The translations under genes and the position numbers were made by a program. Of a stretch of 64,000 nucleotides of DNA, positions 37,854 to 50,167 are shown one piece after another. The notes under the pieces were generated by a model, which was given only the letters and a program-made list of their open reading frames with translations, was not told the origin of the DNA and did not search any database. Each line of letters begins with the position of its first letter. Positions within the stretch are counted from its first letter, which is position 1. This DNA is from Filobasidium wieringae (Eukaryota > Basidiomycota > Tremellomycetes > Filobasidiales > Filobasidiaceae): contig BCIV01000004.1 in assembly GCA_001600055.1 (NCBI GenBank), forward strand, positions 62,001 through 126,000. Direction: 5' to 3'.

Positions 37854-38309
37854 CACGCCTGGTCGATGCTAGCTAGTCTTCCGGAGCAGCATGAAGTGCC
37901 ACCTGCCTAAGTTGATGGCTGTAGACTGATGTTTTGCCTACGCCTGCCAAGAGTGAAGTGGGATGATAGAATCAGCAGTAGCGGTATTCTGTTGACCTGG
38001 AATCAAGCATCGGTAGTTAGTTTCAACAACTTTTGACATTCACCATCTTACGAAATCGAGAGCGAGATGAAATTGCATGTCGGGCATGTTGATCGAGATT
38101 CTACATGCAATAGCGGTTCGTGGTCGAAGCTGATCTGCAAGGAGTGAGTGAGCGAGGAAGGCTGCGGAAAGCTTGTGAATTCATGGCTCGTAAGGGGTGC
38201 AGGCATAGGTAAAAAGGTGAGTCTGTGACTAAGATTTGGGTAACCGGCTAAGAAATCTGAAATCTATATGTGCACAGCGATAAACCTCCATACAAGCGGG
38301 AATGGTACA
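37854..38309 (-). other. Intergenic region
   Basis: About 460 bases between the malic enzyme stop and the Sld7-like start. No gene is supported. It should include the Sld7-like promoter. Confidence 0.4.
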
Positions 38310-40914
38310 TCAGTCGATAAGCTCCAAGGGACGGTAGACCTGCGAAATACCAGCGGAAGTCAGAACGAGCTCGTGGAAAGAAGACCACAGACAATGCTTA
38401 CGGGATCCCACATGGAGCCTCGGATGAACTCCTCCAAACCCTCTCCGAGCTGTCCGTTGACAACCTTGAGAACGGTCTCATCCCTGGTTCGGCCTTCTTT
38501 GCATGCCTGTCTTACGATCGCAGCAGCGATATGCACCGAAACCTCCCGGACCTCTGCCAGATCTGGCAACAAAGACGCGCTAGGATCCTTGAGCGCAGGA
38601 GAAAGGTTTGCCAAAGCTTGAATACCAGCCATGAACATTCCCGGGGAAATCGATCGGGCACGGGACAGGATTGTTCCCAATCCAAGACCAGGGTAGATCA
38701 AAGCATTGTTGTTCTGGGCGGGAATGTAGGTCTTGCCCTTGTATTCACAAGGAGGGAAAGGAGACCCGGTGGCCAAAAGCGCTCTACCTTCAGTCCAGGT
38801 GTTAGCGTCAGCGGGATCGCACTCGGCCAAGGCGGTAGGGTTGGACAACGGGAAGATGATGGGTCTCTCGACGTGCTTGGCCATCTCCTTGACGATGTCT
38901 TCAGTGAACGCTCGAGCGTGAGTGGAGGTACCGATCAAGATGGTAGGCTTGACGTTGTGAACGACATCCTGCAGGTAGAATCCCTTGGTGTCGGGATGAG
39001 CAGTGTCCCACTCGGAACACTCCTCGTCAGGTCGAGCGTAAGACAACTGAGCGTGTCGGAGAGAGTTGCCCATCGACTCGAGCAAAAGACCGTTACGGTC
39101 AATACACCAGAATCGCTTGTTGGCCTCCTCCTTGGAGATTCCGTCAAGCAACATCATTCCGTCACGGATCTGATCGGCGATACCCATACCGGCGCTTCCA
39201 GCTCCGTAAACGACGATTCGTTGATCGCTAAGTTTGGACTGAGTGACTCCGATGGCGGAGAGCAAAGCAGCAAGGGCGACAGCTCCAGTTCCCTCAATAT
39301 CGTCGTTGAAGCATGGAATCTGGTCCTTGTATTTGTCCAACAATCGCTGAGCGTTCTGAAGACCGAAATCTTCGAACTGAAAAGAACAAGAAATTTACGC
39401 CAGTCAGCAGGTCATCCAGAGATGTGACGATCATAGACGGTACGAACGTGGATCAAAGCATTGGGCTGTAATTTCATGATAACGATTAGCCCAAAATCCT
39501 ATTTGCTGTACTCGCTATAATTATGCACTTACGAAGAGTTCACTACAGTGTTGAATGAACTTGTCGACGAATTTGCTGATTCCGATACTTCTGTCAGTTT
39601 CCTCTCTCCTGACCAACAATCATCGATCGTAACTCACTCGTAAAGCTTTCCCCTAACCCGGCCTCGCTTCCATCCTAGATAAAGAGGATCAGAGAACTGA
39701 ATGTGGTTGTCTGTACCAGGGTCGAGGACGACGGGAAGGATACGGTTGGGCTGAATACCAGCTCCCAAGGTGTAAAGCGCAGCCTTGGAGAGGGAGATGG
39801 TGATTCCTCCTACTCCCTGATCTGTGGAGCATATCAGATAAATCAAACGAAAGTGAGCGAGGCCAGTTTGCTGCATGACTCGATCAAAAGGAGCAGGAGG
39901 ACATACCACCGATTCCCAAAACAGCTTCACTGTCGGTAACAACGATCAAGTCGATCAAACTGGACGAATCGGCCCTCTCAGCCAAAGCGGTCAAATCGGC
40001 CTGTTTCTCCAAAGACTCCACATGAGCCTCCAATTGAGCCCTCATACCGTCCTGGTTAGGGAACGACTGCAATCGCATAACCAAAGAACCATGTCAGTCA
40101 TGGTCCAGCCGTGTGGAAGGGTAAAAGCGGACTGACGATGAAACAACCCAAGGGTCGTCGGAACAAGTAACTGTAACCCATAACAGCCTCGGCCGCACCA
40201 GGAGTGTACAGGATTCCCAGAAGCTCCTTCAGGTGATCCTGCATAAGACGGTAGAAGAGAACTTGGTTCTGGTCCCTCATGGAAGCGAGGAAAGCGTGCT
40301 TGAGGATGACGGTGGGTTGCTTTTGAAGCTGGTGGTAAGCACGAGCGACCCTAGGAGACGAAACGTTGAGGCCGTCAGAAAGGGAGATGGTATCGAGATC
40401 AGGTAGAACACTCACTGTTTTTCGAGGTCATGAACTTCATAAGGAATCATACCCTCCAATCCGAAGATTGCACGCTCCTCTCGAGTGAAAGCAGCACCCT
40501 AAGGATTATGCGAAAGTTGGTCAGTCACACGACATCTGGTCAAAAACAGGTTTCTCCTCTCCAGCAAGAAGAGAAAAAATGCAAAACTTACCTTGTTCAA
40601 CCTGGGAGTGTTCAACAACTCGGTCCCCCTGATGTTAGTCTTGATGGGTACCAAGTTCTTCGTTCGGCTGCTGGCGATGAGCCTGGAAGCAACCGAAGGC
40701 TCATGTTCGTAGAGAGGTCCCGCTCGAGCAAGGACTGAGGTGTAAGGGTTAGAGGAGGGGGATGAAGGGGTGGATTGAGTACGAGCAGAGGTGTGTAGGC
40801 TGTTGTGAATCGTTGCAGGTGTATGTTGTTGGACAAAATATAGTCAAGGTGAAACGGGAACGGTATGACATACCTGCGCAACAACGCCCTCTTGGAGGTC
40901 TTGGTGGAGAGCAT
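38310..40914 (-). CDS. MAE1: NAD-dependent malic enzyme, mitochondrial, multi-exon
   Basis: Starts at ATG 40914. Exon 1 (40914-40874) joins in phase to 40799 to give a typical presequence (MLSTKTSKRALLRSLHTSAR), so mitochondrial matrix targeting is likely. Conserved blocks follow: LVPIKTNIRGTELLNTPRLN, GILYTPGAAEAV, VVTDSEAVLGIGGQGVGG, LYLGWKRGRVRG, FEDFGLQNA, FNDDIEGTGAVALA, the Rossmann loop VVYGAGSAGMGIAD and FPLSNPTALAECDP. The catalytic Tyr/Lys/Asp positions of the family are present. The enzyme converts malate to pyruvate and CO2, feeding pyruvate and reducing power in mitochondria. The last exon encodes VYRPLELID before the TGA at 38310. About 620 residues are expected, normal for the family plus presequence. 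Confidence 0.9.
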
Positions 40915-41563
40915 CTTGCCTGGTCTCGTCTATCTAGTGATCAGACGACGTGTACCAAGTTAGTCTTCCTATCGTAGCAAGAGCGGACTTGTAAGTACAG
41001 GTCGAGAGAGCGAAGAGTAATAGTAAATGTCGATTGTTTTCGATCGTATATACCTTTTTCTTTGGCTGTTCCTACGCGAAACTCTCTGACTGAACCGAGT
41101 GGAAGGCTCAGGTGATACCGGCGGCAGCTGGGTATCTGAAAAGATGGACACTGCTACGTGAAGAGGATACGGGTAGAGTGGTACAAGATGATATCGAGTG
41201 GACCAATGACAATGAATCTCGCTTTGAGCGTTCGGGTGGCCCCACTTCCCCCAAATCCTCGTCGTCGACTTTGCTCTGAAAGATTCGAATATCTTCAGGA
41301 TTCGAATATGCTGCCAACTGATTTCGAATTTCTGGCGTTCGTTCGAAATGAAAGCGGATACAAATAGAACCAAGGGCGATATCGGGATCGCGTTCCCCGA
41401 CTCGGCGTTCACAGCCACCGACCTCATGTTCACCTGGTCACATGAAATCCATTGTCGCGTGCGTTCGATTCTGATATCATGCAAAGCTCATCAAAGGAAT
41501 AGTGTCTAGTATGTACTAGTATACAGCATCTACATCTCACAACATCTACCGTCATCAAACATT
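40915..41563 (-). other. Intergenic region
   Basis: About 650 bases between the chitin synthase stop and the malic enzyme start. The short frames on both strands here have no protein-like features. It should contain the malic enzyme promoter. Confidence 0.4.
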
Positions 41564-44500
41564 CTAAAGCTCCGACAACAGTCTGTCAACGCTCTCATTG
41601 ATAAACTTGGTCTTCCCCGAAAGGTCCGCGTTAGGGAATTTGGCGATGACCCCTTCCCTCACTTTTCGCCTAGTCAAGGTGGTCAAATCCTGACAAGCGA
41701 GATCGGCCTTCAAAGTCTTGATGATTTCATCCTCCGTAGGCTCCGATGCGTAGTTCATTGGTGCCGGTTCAGGGGGAGCGTCCCCGAACGGATTCGCCGT
41801 GTTCGCCATGGAGAAAGTGGAGTACGGTCGGACAGGAGGAGCCAGACCTGATCTCGAGCCACCGGTAGGCTGTTGATTCAAGATCGAAGGTGCAGCGAAA
41901 TCGTTGAGGTTGGTCATGACCGAGTTCCTAGGTCCTCCGTTGGTATTCATCATCCCCATCATTCCATAAGGACTCTGACCCATGTTCATTCCCATCGCCA
42001 TTCCTCCATGCTCCGACCCGACGGGGGAAGCGGTCATGAACGGGTTCTGTGCGAACATGGGGTTAGGAGGCATTCCATAAACGCTTCCCGCGCCCCATTG
42101 TCCAAGACCTGCCATACTAGCCGCCCGAGGATCTTGCATCTGAGGAATCCCCGATTGCATCGAGGTGTAGGAAGTCATAGGACGAAGGTTACGTTGAGAG
42201 CTTGGTCGACCCATAGGGCTGGAATCTCGGTAATAGTCGCCCTCGTAAGCCGAAGGAGTAGGAGGTGCTTGTGATCCAGGGCCCCGACTCTGTACTCGAG
42301 ATCGAATGTCGTGGGACGCATAACTTTGAGCATCGGATTCCTTTTCAAGTAAACCTGCTTGCATCGATCCAGTCTCTTCCCATGTTTCTCGCTCATATTC
42401 TGAACAACACGCGATTAGTCTCGAAAAGATGCAATATACGTTAGAATTGGACTTACCACTGAACCTCTTGAGCGGAATCATCGAATCGTCAAAGTGGTCC
42501 TCCGCGTCCGCGATGACCTTCTTGTCCTTGCCTTCACCGACGACAACACGAGTGTTACCCCAGTTGGCATCGTCCATGTTCCAGAATGAGTAAACGGGCA
42601 GGGCAAAACTGAAGATAGGGAAACTGCATAATCATACGTGTCAGTCAGTCGGTCGTCGAGAGAAGCAGCGCGAAATATGGTACGTACGCAAGAATGTAGA
42701 CAACCATCCATCCGATGAGCATGAACTCTCGTTTAAGAATGAAGATGATAGCCTGTTCAATCGTAAGTCAGATTGTTGATCAGTATGCTAGTGCATAAAC
42801 AAACGCGGTCACAAATCCTACCTGGAGACCGTAGACGGCACCTATCATCGCGAGTGCAATCACAGGAACCGCAGCCTTTCCGCTTGCAACGACCACAATG
42901 AGGTAGATTAGCTAAAAAGGAAAAGGTTCAATTGACGATCCCTGTCTCCTTTTTCATATGCGTTGCTCACGTAAATGGTGGTTGCAGGAAGGATAATAGT
43001 TCTGCAAGCAGCCAGATTGTTAGTTACCATAGAAAAGCCATTTTAACGAGTCATTTAGACATACCCAAGCAAATCGAGGAAGACTACGAATCGCATCGAA
43101 AAGAAACAGAATCCACACATTTCAGGAATAGCCAGGAGCTCAAAGAGGTTATGAATAGTCGAATTGATCCATCGTCGACGCTGAGACAGGAGCACTGCCC
43201 AACTAGAAGGCGCGACGGTGTGAGCGATAGCATCGGGCGTAAACTTCATCTTGAAAGTGGGGAAGTGCTTCATCATCAACGTCGTGAGGTATCGATCTTC
43301 ACCCAAAGAGAAAAGGTTCTTCTTATGAAGGGTGTCCACGTTGGGCTCGGCATACTCGTCGATAACCCTGCTGGAAATGATGATTGGCCGACCCTTGTCG
43401 GCAGTTCTGATCCTGTAGACACTGAAACATCCAGGAAGACAAGTGACGGAACCGAACAAGCTCTCAAACGCTTTGGTAAGGTGGTGGGAAATATAGTACT
43501 CGTAGACCTGGCGATAGGGCGCTTTAGTTCTTGTACCCTTGAAGAAGAGGAACCCACTCACCTGAATCATCGTGGTAAACGACTCCTTCTCATTGGCAAC
43601 CTTTGTTTCTCCGCAAATCCCGATGATGGCAGAATCATCGGACGCGCACGCAACCATTCTATTCAACGAATCGGGCGTCACACTCTGTGTGTTTACATAA
43701 TATAGTCAGTATCCCGCCCGACCCGAAATCAAGATCACGTACAGTATCAGCGTCAACCTGGAAGATGTACTCGTAGAAAGCGGGATCGATACCGATGACA
43801 TTTCGCATCTGATGGTAGATCTCTAGTTCGAGGGGGTTCATTGGAGCATCGAAATGCACCCGGTTCAGGTAGTGTAGCAGGAGAACCTGCGAGTCACGCT
43901 TTCCTCTGTTACCCGGTTTGCTGCGTTCGGACGGTCGGCCGACTTTGACAATAACCATGTAACTAGGCAAAAGAAGGTAAGCCAATCTGGACAAGTCTCG
44001 TTTACACGGCGACTTACGGAACAACGTGACCTTCAAACTCGTACAAGCCGGAATAGACCTTTCCATAGTTGAGTTGTCGAGAGCCTTCTCCAATAGACTT
44101 GAACAATAGAGGTTCAGGATCAAGCTTCGGGTCGACACCCAGAATATCCAGGACAATTCGAGGTGTCGGCCTGTCGTTACCGCTACCAATGATGTTACCG
44201 TCACAGATGATAAAGATGAGCTTTCGTTTGTCGTCATAGTTCAATGCCGCAAGGGTATCGATTGTTCTCCTCAACGATTCTTCTCCCTCGGTGTAACAAG
44301 GCACTTGACAGAGAACGAATTTGTCCTGCAATTCTGGTTGTCTTTTGCTACCCAGCTGCAGGGCCGCCAAGACTGTAGAAAGACATATCGTTAGCGTTAT
44401 ATCGAAGGGTTCCGAGGTGTCGAGAGCGGCGTACACTTAGCAGCGACAGTCGACATCATGACGATGGAGAAGGAAAGTAGAAGCCAGTTCTGCACTGTAC

Positions 44501-47500
44501 ACCGCGCCTCTTTTCGGAAATCGGTGTCTCCAATGTAGAACACGTTCTTCAAGCAGGTGAGTTGCGCCTGAGCGTCTTCGGTGCTCATCGTGTTAAGGAT
44601 CTGCTTGATGTCCTTGGTGAGATCTTGTCCAGGTTGCTGTTTGATGAGAGCCGTGATGTCGCTATTCAAGAAATCATATTTCGGGACACCCTCTCCGCTG
44701 GCGTCGCCATACAGGCTGACAGTGTTGAAATAGTCAGACAAGTCGTAAAGACCATTTTCATAAACCGCCCAGAGTCTATCGCGATGATTATGTCAGGCCA
44801 CGTTATAATCAAACCTGCAGAATTAAGTGGTTCACTTACTTGCCGCTATCATCGGCTTGGGCTTGTATGTCATTTTTGCTCCAAACAAATTGACCTTTGT
44901 AGCGTTGGTCAAGAAAAGGCTGAAGGCGGTCATAGTACCAATTCTCGTCGTTAAGTTTCGTTCCATTCTCCGTTTGCAGTGATCCTGACGTGTGAACAGC
45001 GTAGGCAACAGTGGGCGTGAAATTTGCGTATGTGAAGGCAAAGTCTGTGTTCACCAACCCGGGACAACCTTTGGTTAGAGGGACCGGAAAGTAGTTCGTC
45101 AGATCTTGTCCAGCGAACTCGAGCATTATCTCAGAAGTCGTGGGGTATGCAGAAACATCGCTATGGTCTCCTTTATAAAATTTCGTAAACTAAAATACAA
45201 GCTGCATCAGTATGATAGCTCGTTGTAGGATACCACACCTAATACGTACGTCGTAAACGTATCCATGTATAGCAGCATAGTAACTCGAAGCATCTCCATG
45301 CTCTGTCAGTTGGCTAGTGTTCCATGCTTTGTTCATGTTAGGGCAGAGCAGTTGTCCGAAAACAATGATATAGAAAATGATGATCCCGCAAAGCAGGAAG
45401 ATCATCAAACAGATGGCGAACTTTTCCCTCCATGCCATCCTGACGTCTGGTCTTTTCATTCGACCGACTTTGGCGAGCAAAAACGATGGAATCCACCAAG
45501 TAAGAGTCCAAGTCAATCGTACCCACCATCGACGAGCTTTCGTAGTCGGTAAGGTCTCTACTTCTGCGTGGTGCCCCTTCTCGTGTACGATCATATCAGC
45601 AGCCGCAGCCTCACGACCGGTGAACCCCTTTTCCTCGTCAGTTTTTTCGAAAGGATATCCTTGATCCAGATGAGGAACTACTCCAGGGCTGTCAATTCCA
45701 GACTTGTAATCTGAATTCCAACGGGTTGCTTCGCCTTTGTCCAGCAAGAGATTTTCGCGGCTCTCGTCGTAGCCGCCCCTTCCTCTGGGCGTTCCTGCTA
45801 GTGAACCCATCCCATCTTCTACGCTGTTGGCAGCTCCATATGGCGTCCTCTGCGGACTTCCAAACGGTTCTGACTCCACATCTTCCGCAGCTTCTTCGCC
45901 TTCAATGGCCCTCATAGCTAGATCGACGTCGCGCCAAGCTTCGTAAGCGAGCCATAGTCGCTGGTGCCCAATCGCGTAGTCTGATCCAGCTGTCCAACCA
46001 TGTTCCGCAGCGAATCGTTGAACCGCACTCTGAATACTGTTCCTGTCATCCACATCGTACCGCAGGCCGTGTTGATAGCAGAAGTCGAGCAAATCTTCAC
46101 TTGCTACATAATCGACCTGCTTGCGAACAAGCATATCTGGCAGCAGCATCGATCTGATCTGGTTCTTGACACGGCGTTTATCAATAGAGTTAGGGTGGCC
46201 AGAGTCGTTAGGTTTGATGCATGCGACGTTCCACACTGACATGCCGTCTAATGAACCTAACAGGTCGGTCATGGTTGCATTGAGCTGGGTTGTGAGAGGA
46301 TAAGCCTTGGTGTTCTCGAGAGAAAGCCCGTTCGACGAGGTGGGCTCTCGCAGAGGGGTGACCGAGACTTGCGCCTGGACAACAGTGTTTTCGTCCAAAG
46401 GATGGCCCTCGGCGGAGATGGAGGGTCCGGAGACGAGCTTAGCAATGAAGGAATCATTACTGGCTCTCAGCATGCTGACAAGCTGAGCATCAACGATGTC
46501 TGCGTTCTTTTCAACGAAGTGCGAGACGTCGTAGGTACAAGGTCCTGCATAATGGTTGATACCAAACGAGTGTCTTTTCCCATCCTGGGGTGTGAGGGAC
46601 CCCCTCAGTCCTAAAGCAGCGTTACCAATAGTCACCGGGTTGGCAACGAACGACGCATGTACTCCACATGCCCTGGTCAGATCGGCAAGCAGTTGCTCAT
46701 CTTGACGAGTGATCTCGTTGTATCCCCTCTCAGGGTCGATGGCTACCCCAGCGTCATCCATGACTCCTAGCAAGCCAGTAGGTTTCGAAGCTAATCTGCT
46801 TGTTCGAGGTTGAATGATTCCTCCACGCAGCATTTCGACACAGGCAGAGTTATCCATGGTCATTACTCGTGGCAACGCAATTCCGTCGGATACCGTTGCA
46901 GAATTGAGACCACCCTGTACCTGGTCCTCAAAGGTACGGCGAGTAAGGTAGGAATGTAACAACTCGTTGCTAAAGTTAATAGCGAACTCGTCTACCGAAT
47001 TGACACCAGTAGTATTGACGAGAGGTTGATGAGACTGTGCTTTGCCTTCACCACTTCCCATGGATGTTTTCGACTGATAACCTGGTAGATCCATTTGGAC
47101 GAGAGTTGTGATGCCCTCAATACCTTCCTGTTCATCTTCGAAGTCAGGAGGGGCGATCTTCCTGTTGGCTGTCTCAACCACAAAGGCGAATAAGATCGCA
47201 TACAGATCTTTGACCAAGGTGTCCCTCTGCCTTCCGGCTCCGGCTGCATCTAGGAATGATGAGCAAAGTTCCTTCCTGATATACCTTGTCTCGTTCGTTA
47301 ACCCCTGCTCTAGCTCTTCTGCAGGAACTCCCAATCTCCAAGCTACTTGTTCCAGGATGATCCTACTCTCGTGACTGATAGTAGCTGATTCGTCCATCAC
47401 TACTCCAGTCATTGGACCATCCTCGAATTCGATGTTTCCGAGCAGAAGCAAAGTCACCAAGATATTGAAGATGGACTTCAGGTGCTTGGCTTTAAATCCC

Positions 47501-48476
47501 AAGTTGGCCATAGCAATCCGGAGTTCGTCGAATTGCAAAGAATCATCCGAAAAGGGACCTCCTGGAAGCCTGTAACATCCTGAACTAGCCAAAAGCTCGT
47601 AACCATCCGGTCCTTCCAGCTGCAACTCTTCCCTCTCATCCGGTTGAGCACCAGCTAGAAGCTGATAAAACACATGGAAAGTCCTCTCGTCTCTCTCTAA
47701 CTTGGTCATCCGAGTCTTGTTCAAACCGAATGTCAAAACCTTTCCTCCAATCAGCCTTCCGTCGGACCTTGATCTCCGCCCTTCTCCACTGCTAGAAAAG
47801 TTCAGTTCAAGGTATCTTCCGTGCTGCGAAGCGGAGCTGTTTTGTGCCGTCTTGCATGCACCGAATGCATCCAGTATGGTAAGGAGTGATCGAATTTGGT
47901 TTGGGAGCCGGTTATCTTTTGTGTTCATTCTCCCAGAGGGATAGGTCGTGCCAGAGAATCGTAAGAACTGTTCGGTAACGAGTTTTGAAGAGAACGATTT
48001 CCCAGAGTTCGTGAAACCGCTGTATGAGGGGAAGAAGTTGGGTCAAAACTATACAGCATATGCTTGTGAAATTTGGCGTACCTGTACACGATCGCTTGCG
48101 ACTCTTTTCGTCTCTTCATCATGCTCCAGACCTTTCCAGCGAGGTCATACAGGTGCGGCTGCTCAACCCCTAACCTCATCCCACCCTCTTTCTCCTTCCC
48201 CTTTGGATTAGTCTCATTCCTTCCAGGTCCTAGGGTGTATTTCTCTACGTATTCCTGAGCAGAAGCATCAGAGAGATTCCCAAGTGTTCGAAGAGGGTTC
48301 ACGACGATCAAAGTTTGAGTAGACAAGTAGGTGTAGGGAAGATCGGAACGTGATCGCGCTTGAAGGGTTTGAAGAACAGTATCGTCGGTAGGATTGTTAT
48401 TGGGGGAAGAGCTGCCAGGAGATGCGGATGCGGACAGCAGAGAAGTGAGATTGATAGTTTGTTGCGGAGTTGACAT
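41564..48476 (-). CDS. Class V chitin synthase with N-terminal myosin-like motor, multi-exon
   Basis: Starts at ATG 48476 ([16 protein letters not shown]). Domains in order: a reduced myosin motor (ILVVNP-like start [13 protein letters not shown]-loop GFTNSGKSF near 47995-48018, switch [15 protein letters not shown]), two membrane segments near 45400-45550, a cytochrome b5-like fold ([20 protein letters not shown]) and the GT2 chitin synthase domain ([48 protein letters not shown], and the QRRRW motif [10 protein letters not shown]). Further membrane helices and a C-terminal DEK_C domain ([16 protein letters not shown] ... [12 protein letters not shown]) close the protein. It polymerises UDP-GlcNAc into chitin at the plasma membrane. 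The motor is thought to tether or deliver the enzyme. Roughly 1,900 residues are expected. A GH72 wall enzyme lies just upstream. Confidence 0.9.
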
Positions 48477-48689
48477 GATTGATTGCGTGATGTTGTTCTG
48501 TAATTCTTGTGTAATGCTTCTTTATTTTCGTTTATAAGGTGATATCAAGGCGATATGATGAAGTTTCAGATACAGATGATGTTTGTTTCGTAAAGTGTAA
48601 GACGTCAGGCTTGCATTGGTGTCGTACCCAGAGAAGTGTGTTTTTAGGCAAGCCTTTTGTTGCTAATGTGGTCGCCAGCTACTGAAGCT

Positions 48690-49019
48690 TTACCTCTTGT
48701 GTAATGGAAGATCTTGTTTTGCTGCCGGAATCCCTGTGGTGATTGACAGACAAATTTCCCTAAGCTGCAGATTTTGCTGGGGACAGCTTGTGCGACCAGG
48801 AAATTGATGTCGCTGCCCTAGATCTCCGTACGGTGAACGAGGCGAAGGTGGAGGTGTAAATACCTCAACAGCCGTTTTCACAAACTCCTCCGGCAATTTG
48901 CTTCGAAGAGTGTGGCTAAATCAGGAAGGTTCTGGTTGGGCCAAGGCAAGGATGGTGATTCTATAGCCTACTGTTTTACGATACAGGTCCAAGTGAATTT
49001 CCCTGTACAGACCTGCCAT
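48690..49019 (-). CDS. Small hypothetical protein, 2 exons
   Basis: Exon 1 (49019-48985) and exon 2 (48915-48690) join in phase over a 69-nt intron (donor GTATCG, CCTGATTTAG at the acceptor) to give 86 residues. The protein begins MAGLYREIHLDLHTLRSKLP, continues EEFVKTAVEVFTPPPSPRSP, and ends LPLHKR. The start is helical and amphipathic, and the PPPSPRSP stretch could be a kinase or SH3 target site. No membrane segment is seen. I do not recognise a family. The support is the matching intron phase and the coding-like composition. The neighbouring chitin synthase start is 214 bases further on the same strand, so this could also be a small upstream gene sharing its region. Confidence 0.4.
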
Positions 49020-50167
49020 TGTGTACCCGCGCTGATCGAAAGTGCTTGATCGCTTGATTTCGCTTCATGGCTGTGTAAACATCATATACAGATCACACCG
49101 CGGATCGGCTCAACCCGTCGCTATTTGTGGATGACGACCAGGGAGATCAGTAGTAGATCCTGAAGCCATGGCATGTGGCATGGATGCCCCTAGCGGTGGA
49201 TAGATTATGGTAAATGCCCACAGCCACAGTGGGAATTTGAGAGAATAGCAGGCTTTCATAGCTTGTTGTACCCATTGAGTGAATGGAGACATGTGGGGGA
49301 CCAAAGCGAGGAGGCACGAGGTCAGGTTTCACGCTCAAAGGTGGCATACGATGCCACATACAATGGTATGCGATTCACAATTTGGGACAGACTTCTTCGT
49401 ATGAAAGCCTTCCTTGAAGGAGCTCGCAGATGACTTTGAGGATTATCGATAATCACTAACTTGTAGCTTGTAGCTTGTATTCTCATCGGCTTAGACGAGA
49501 ATCCATCAACGACCAGCCAACACGACCGTTCGTCATCCCCGTAATGCCATCTGCACATGACAAAGGGTATTTGACAATACAACTAATGATCGTCAAGTTC
49601 CGTAACTTAACGGACCGACGGGATAGAATGTTCAGCCTGTTTGGTCGAAGTTTCTGTTCCTGCTAGTGCAGTGAAACATGCTGAAACACATCTTATCTTT
49701 CATGATCTCACTTCGCTGACTATTCCCAGCTATCTCTCGATCTGGTTGCGATGGTATATATTCAACCACTTTACATTTGATACACATGCGCTCGACTTCT
49801 TAGAATTGAATTGCGGTGCACCAAATTGCCTACTTCCGTTCATAACTCGCCACTCTGGCTGATGTTGCGGGCTATAGGCCTAGCTCCCACCCTTGGCGCG
49901 TGCCGAGCCAGGCGAGAGACTGTACGGACACAGCCTGAACCTCGGGCAAGGCAGGTTGGAAGAAGTCGTCGTAGACACTTCGATCCTCGTGATATATCGA
50001 GCCATCCCAAACTTGCCTACACCCCCACTCAGTCAATCTGTGAAACCCCTGTACTTGATCGTGGCTACCGTATTCTTCACACACTTAGGCGGAATCTTGG
50101 ATCCAGCATTACCCTTTATAATAATAGTAAACAAAGCTACTCTGTAAACTGAATTCGCCTGGACGGA
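49020..50167. other. Intergenic region, promoter of the GH72 gene
   Basis: About 1.15 kb. Two short open frames near the right end (49641-49862 and 49811-50152) have no recognisable content. It contains a 14-base perfect palindrome (49441-49454), a short TTGTAGC tandem repeat (49461-49480) and a T/A-rich TATA-like stretch (TTTATAATAA near 50115) about 50 bases before the GH72 ATG. Confidence 0.45.
49441..49480. repeat. 14-base palindrome next to a 7-base tandem repeat
   Basis: GATTATCGATAATC at 49441-49454 is a perfect palindrome. Six bases further on, TTGTAGC is repeated twice, with a third partial copy (49461-49480). A dimeric regulator site is one possibility. Confidence 0.3.

Noticed and set aside
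38531..39427. A 298-codon plus-strand frame opposite the malic enzyme
   Set aside because: Shadow of a conserved gene in a favoured codon set. No protein signature, and the sense strand is certain.
42932..43705. A 257-codon plus-strand frame opposite the chitin synthase catalytic domain
   Set aside because: The minus strand encodes the conserved QRRRW and GEDR motifs here; the plus frame is a shadow.
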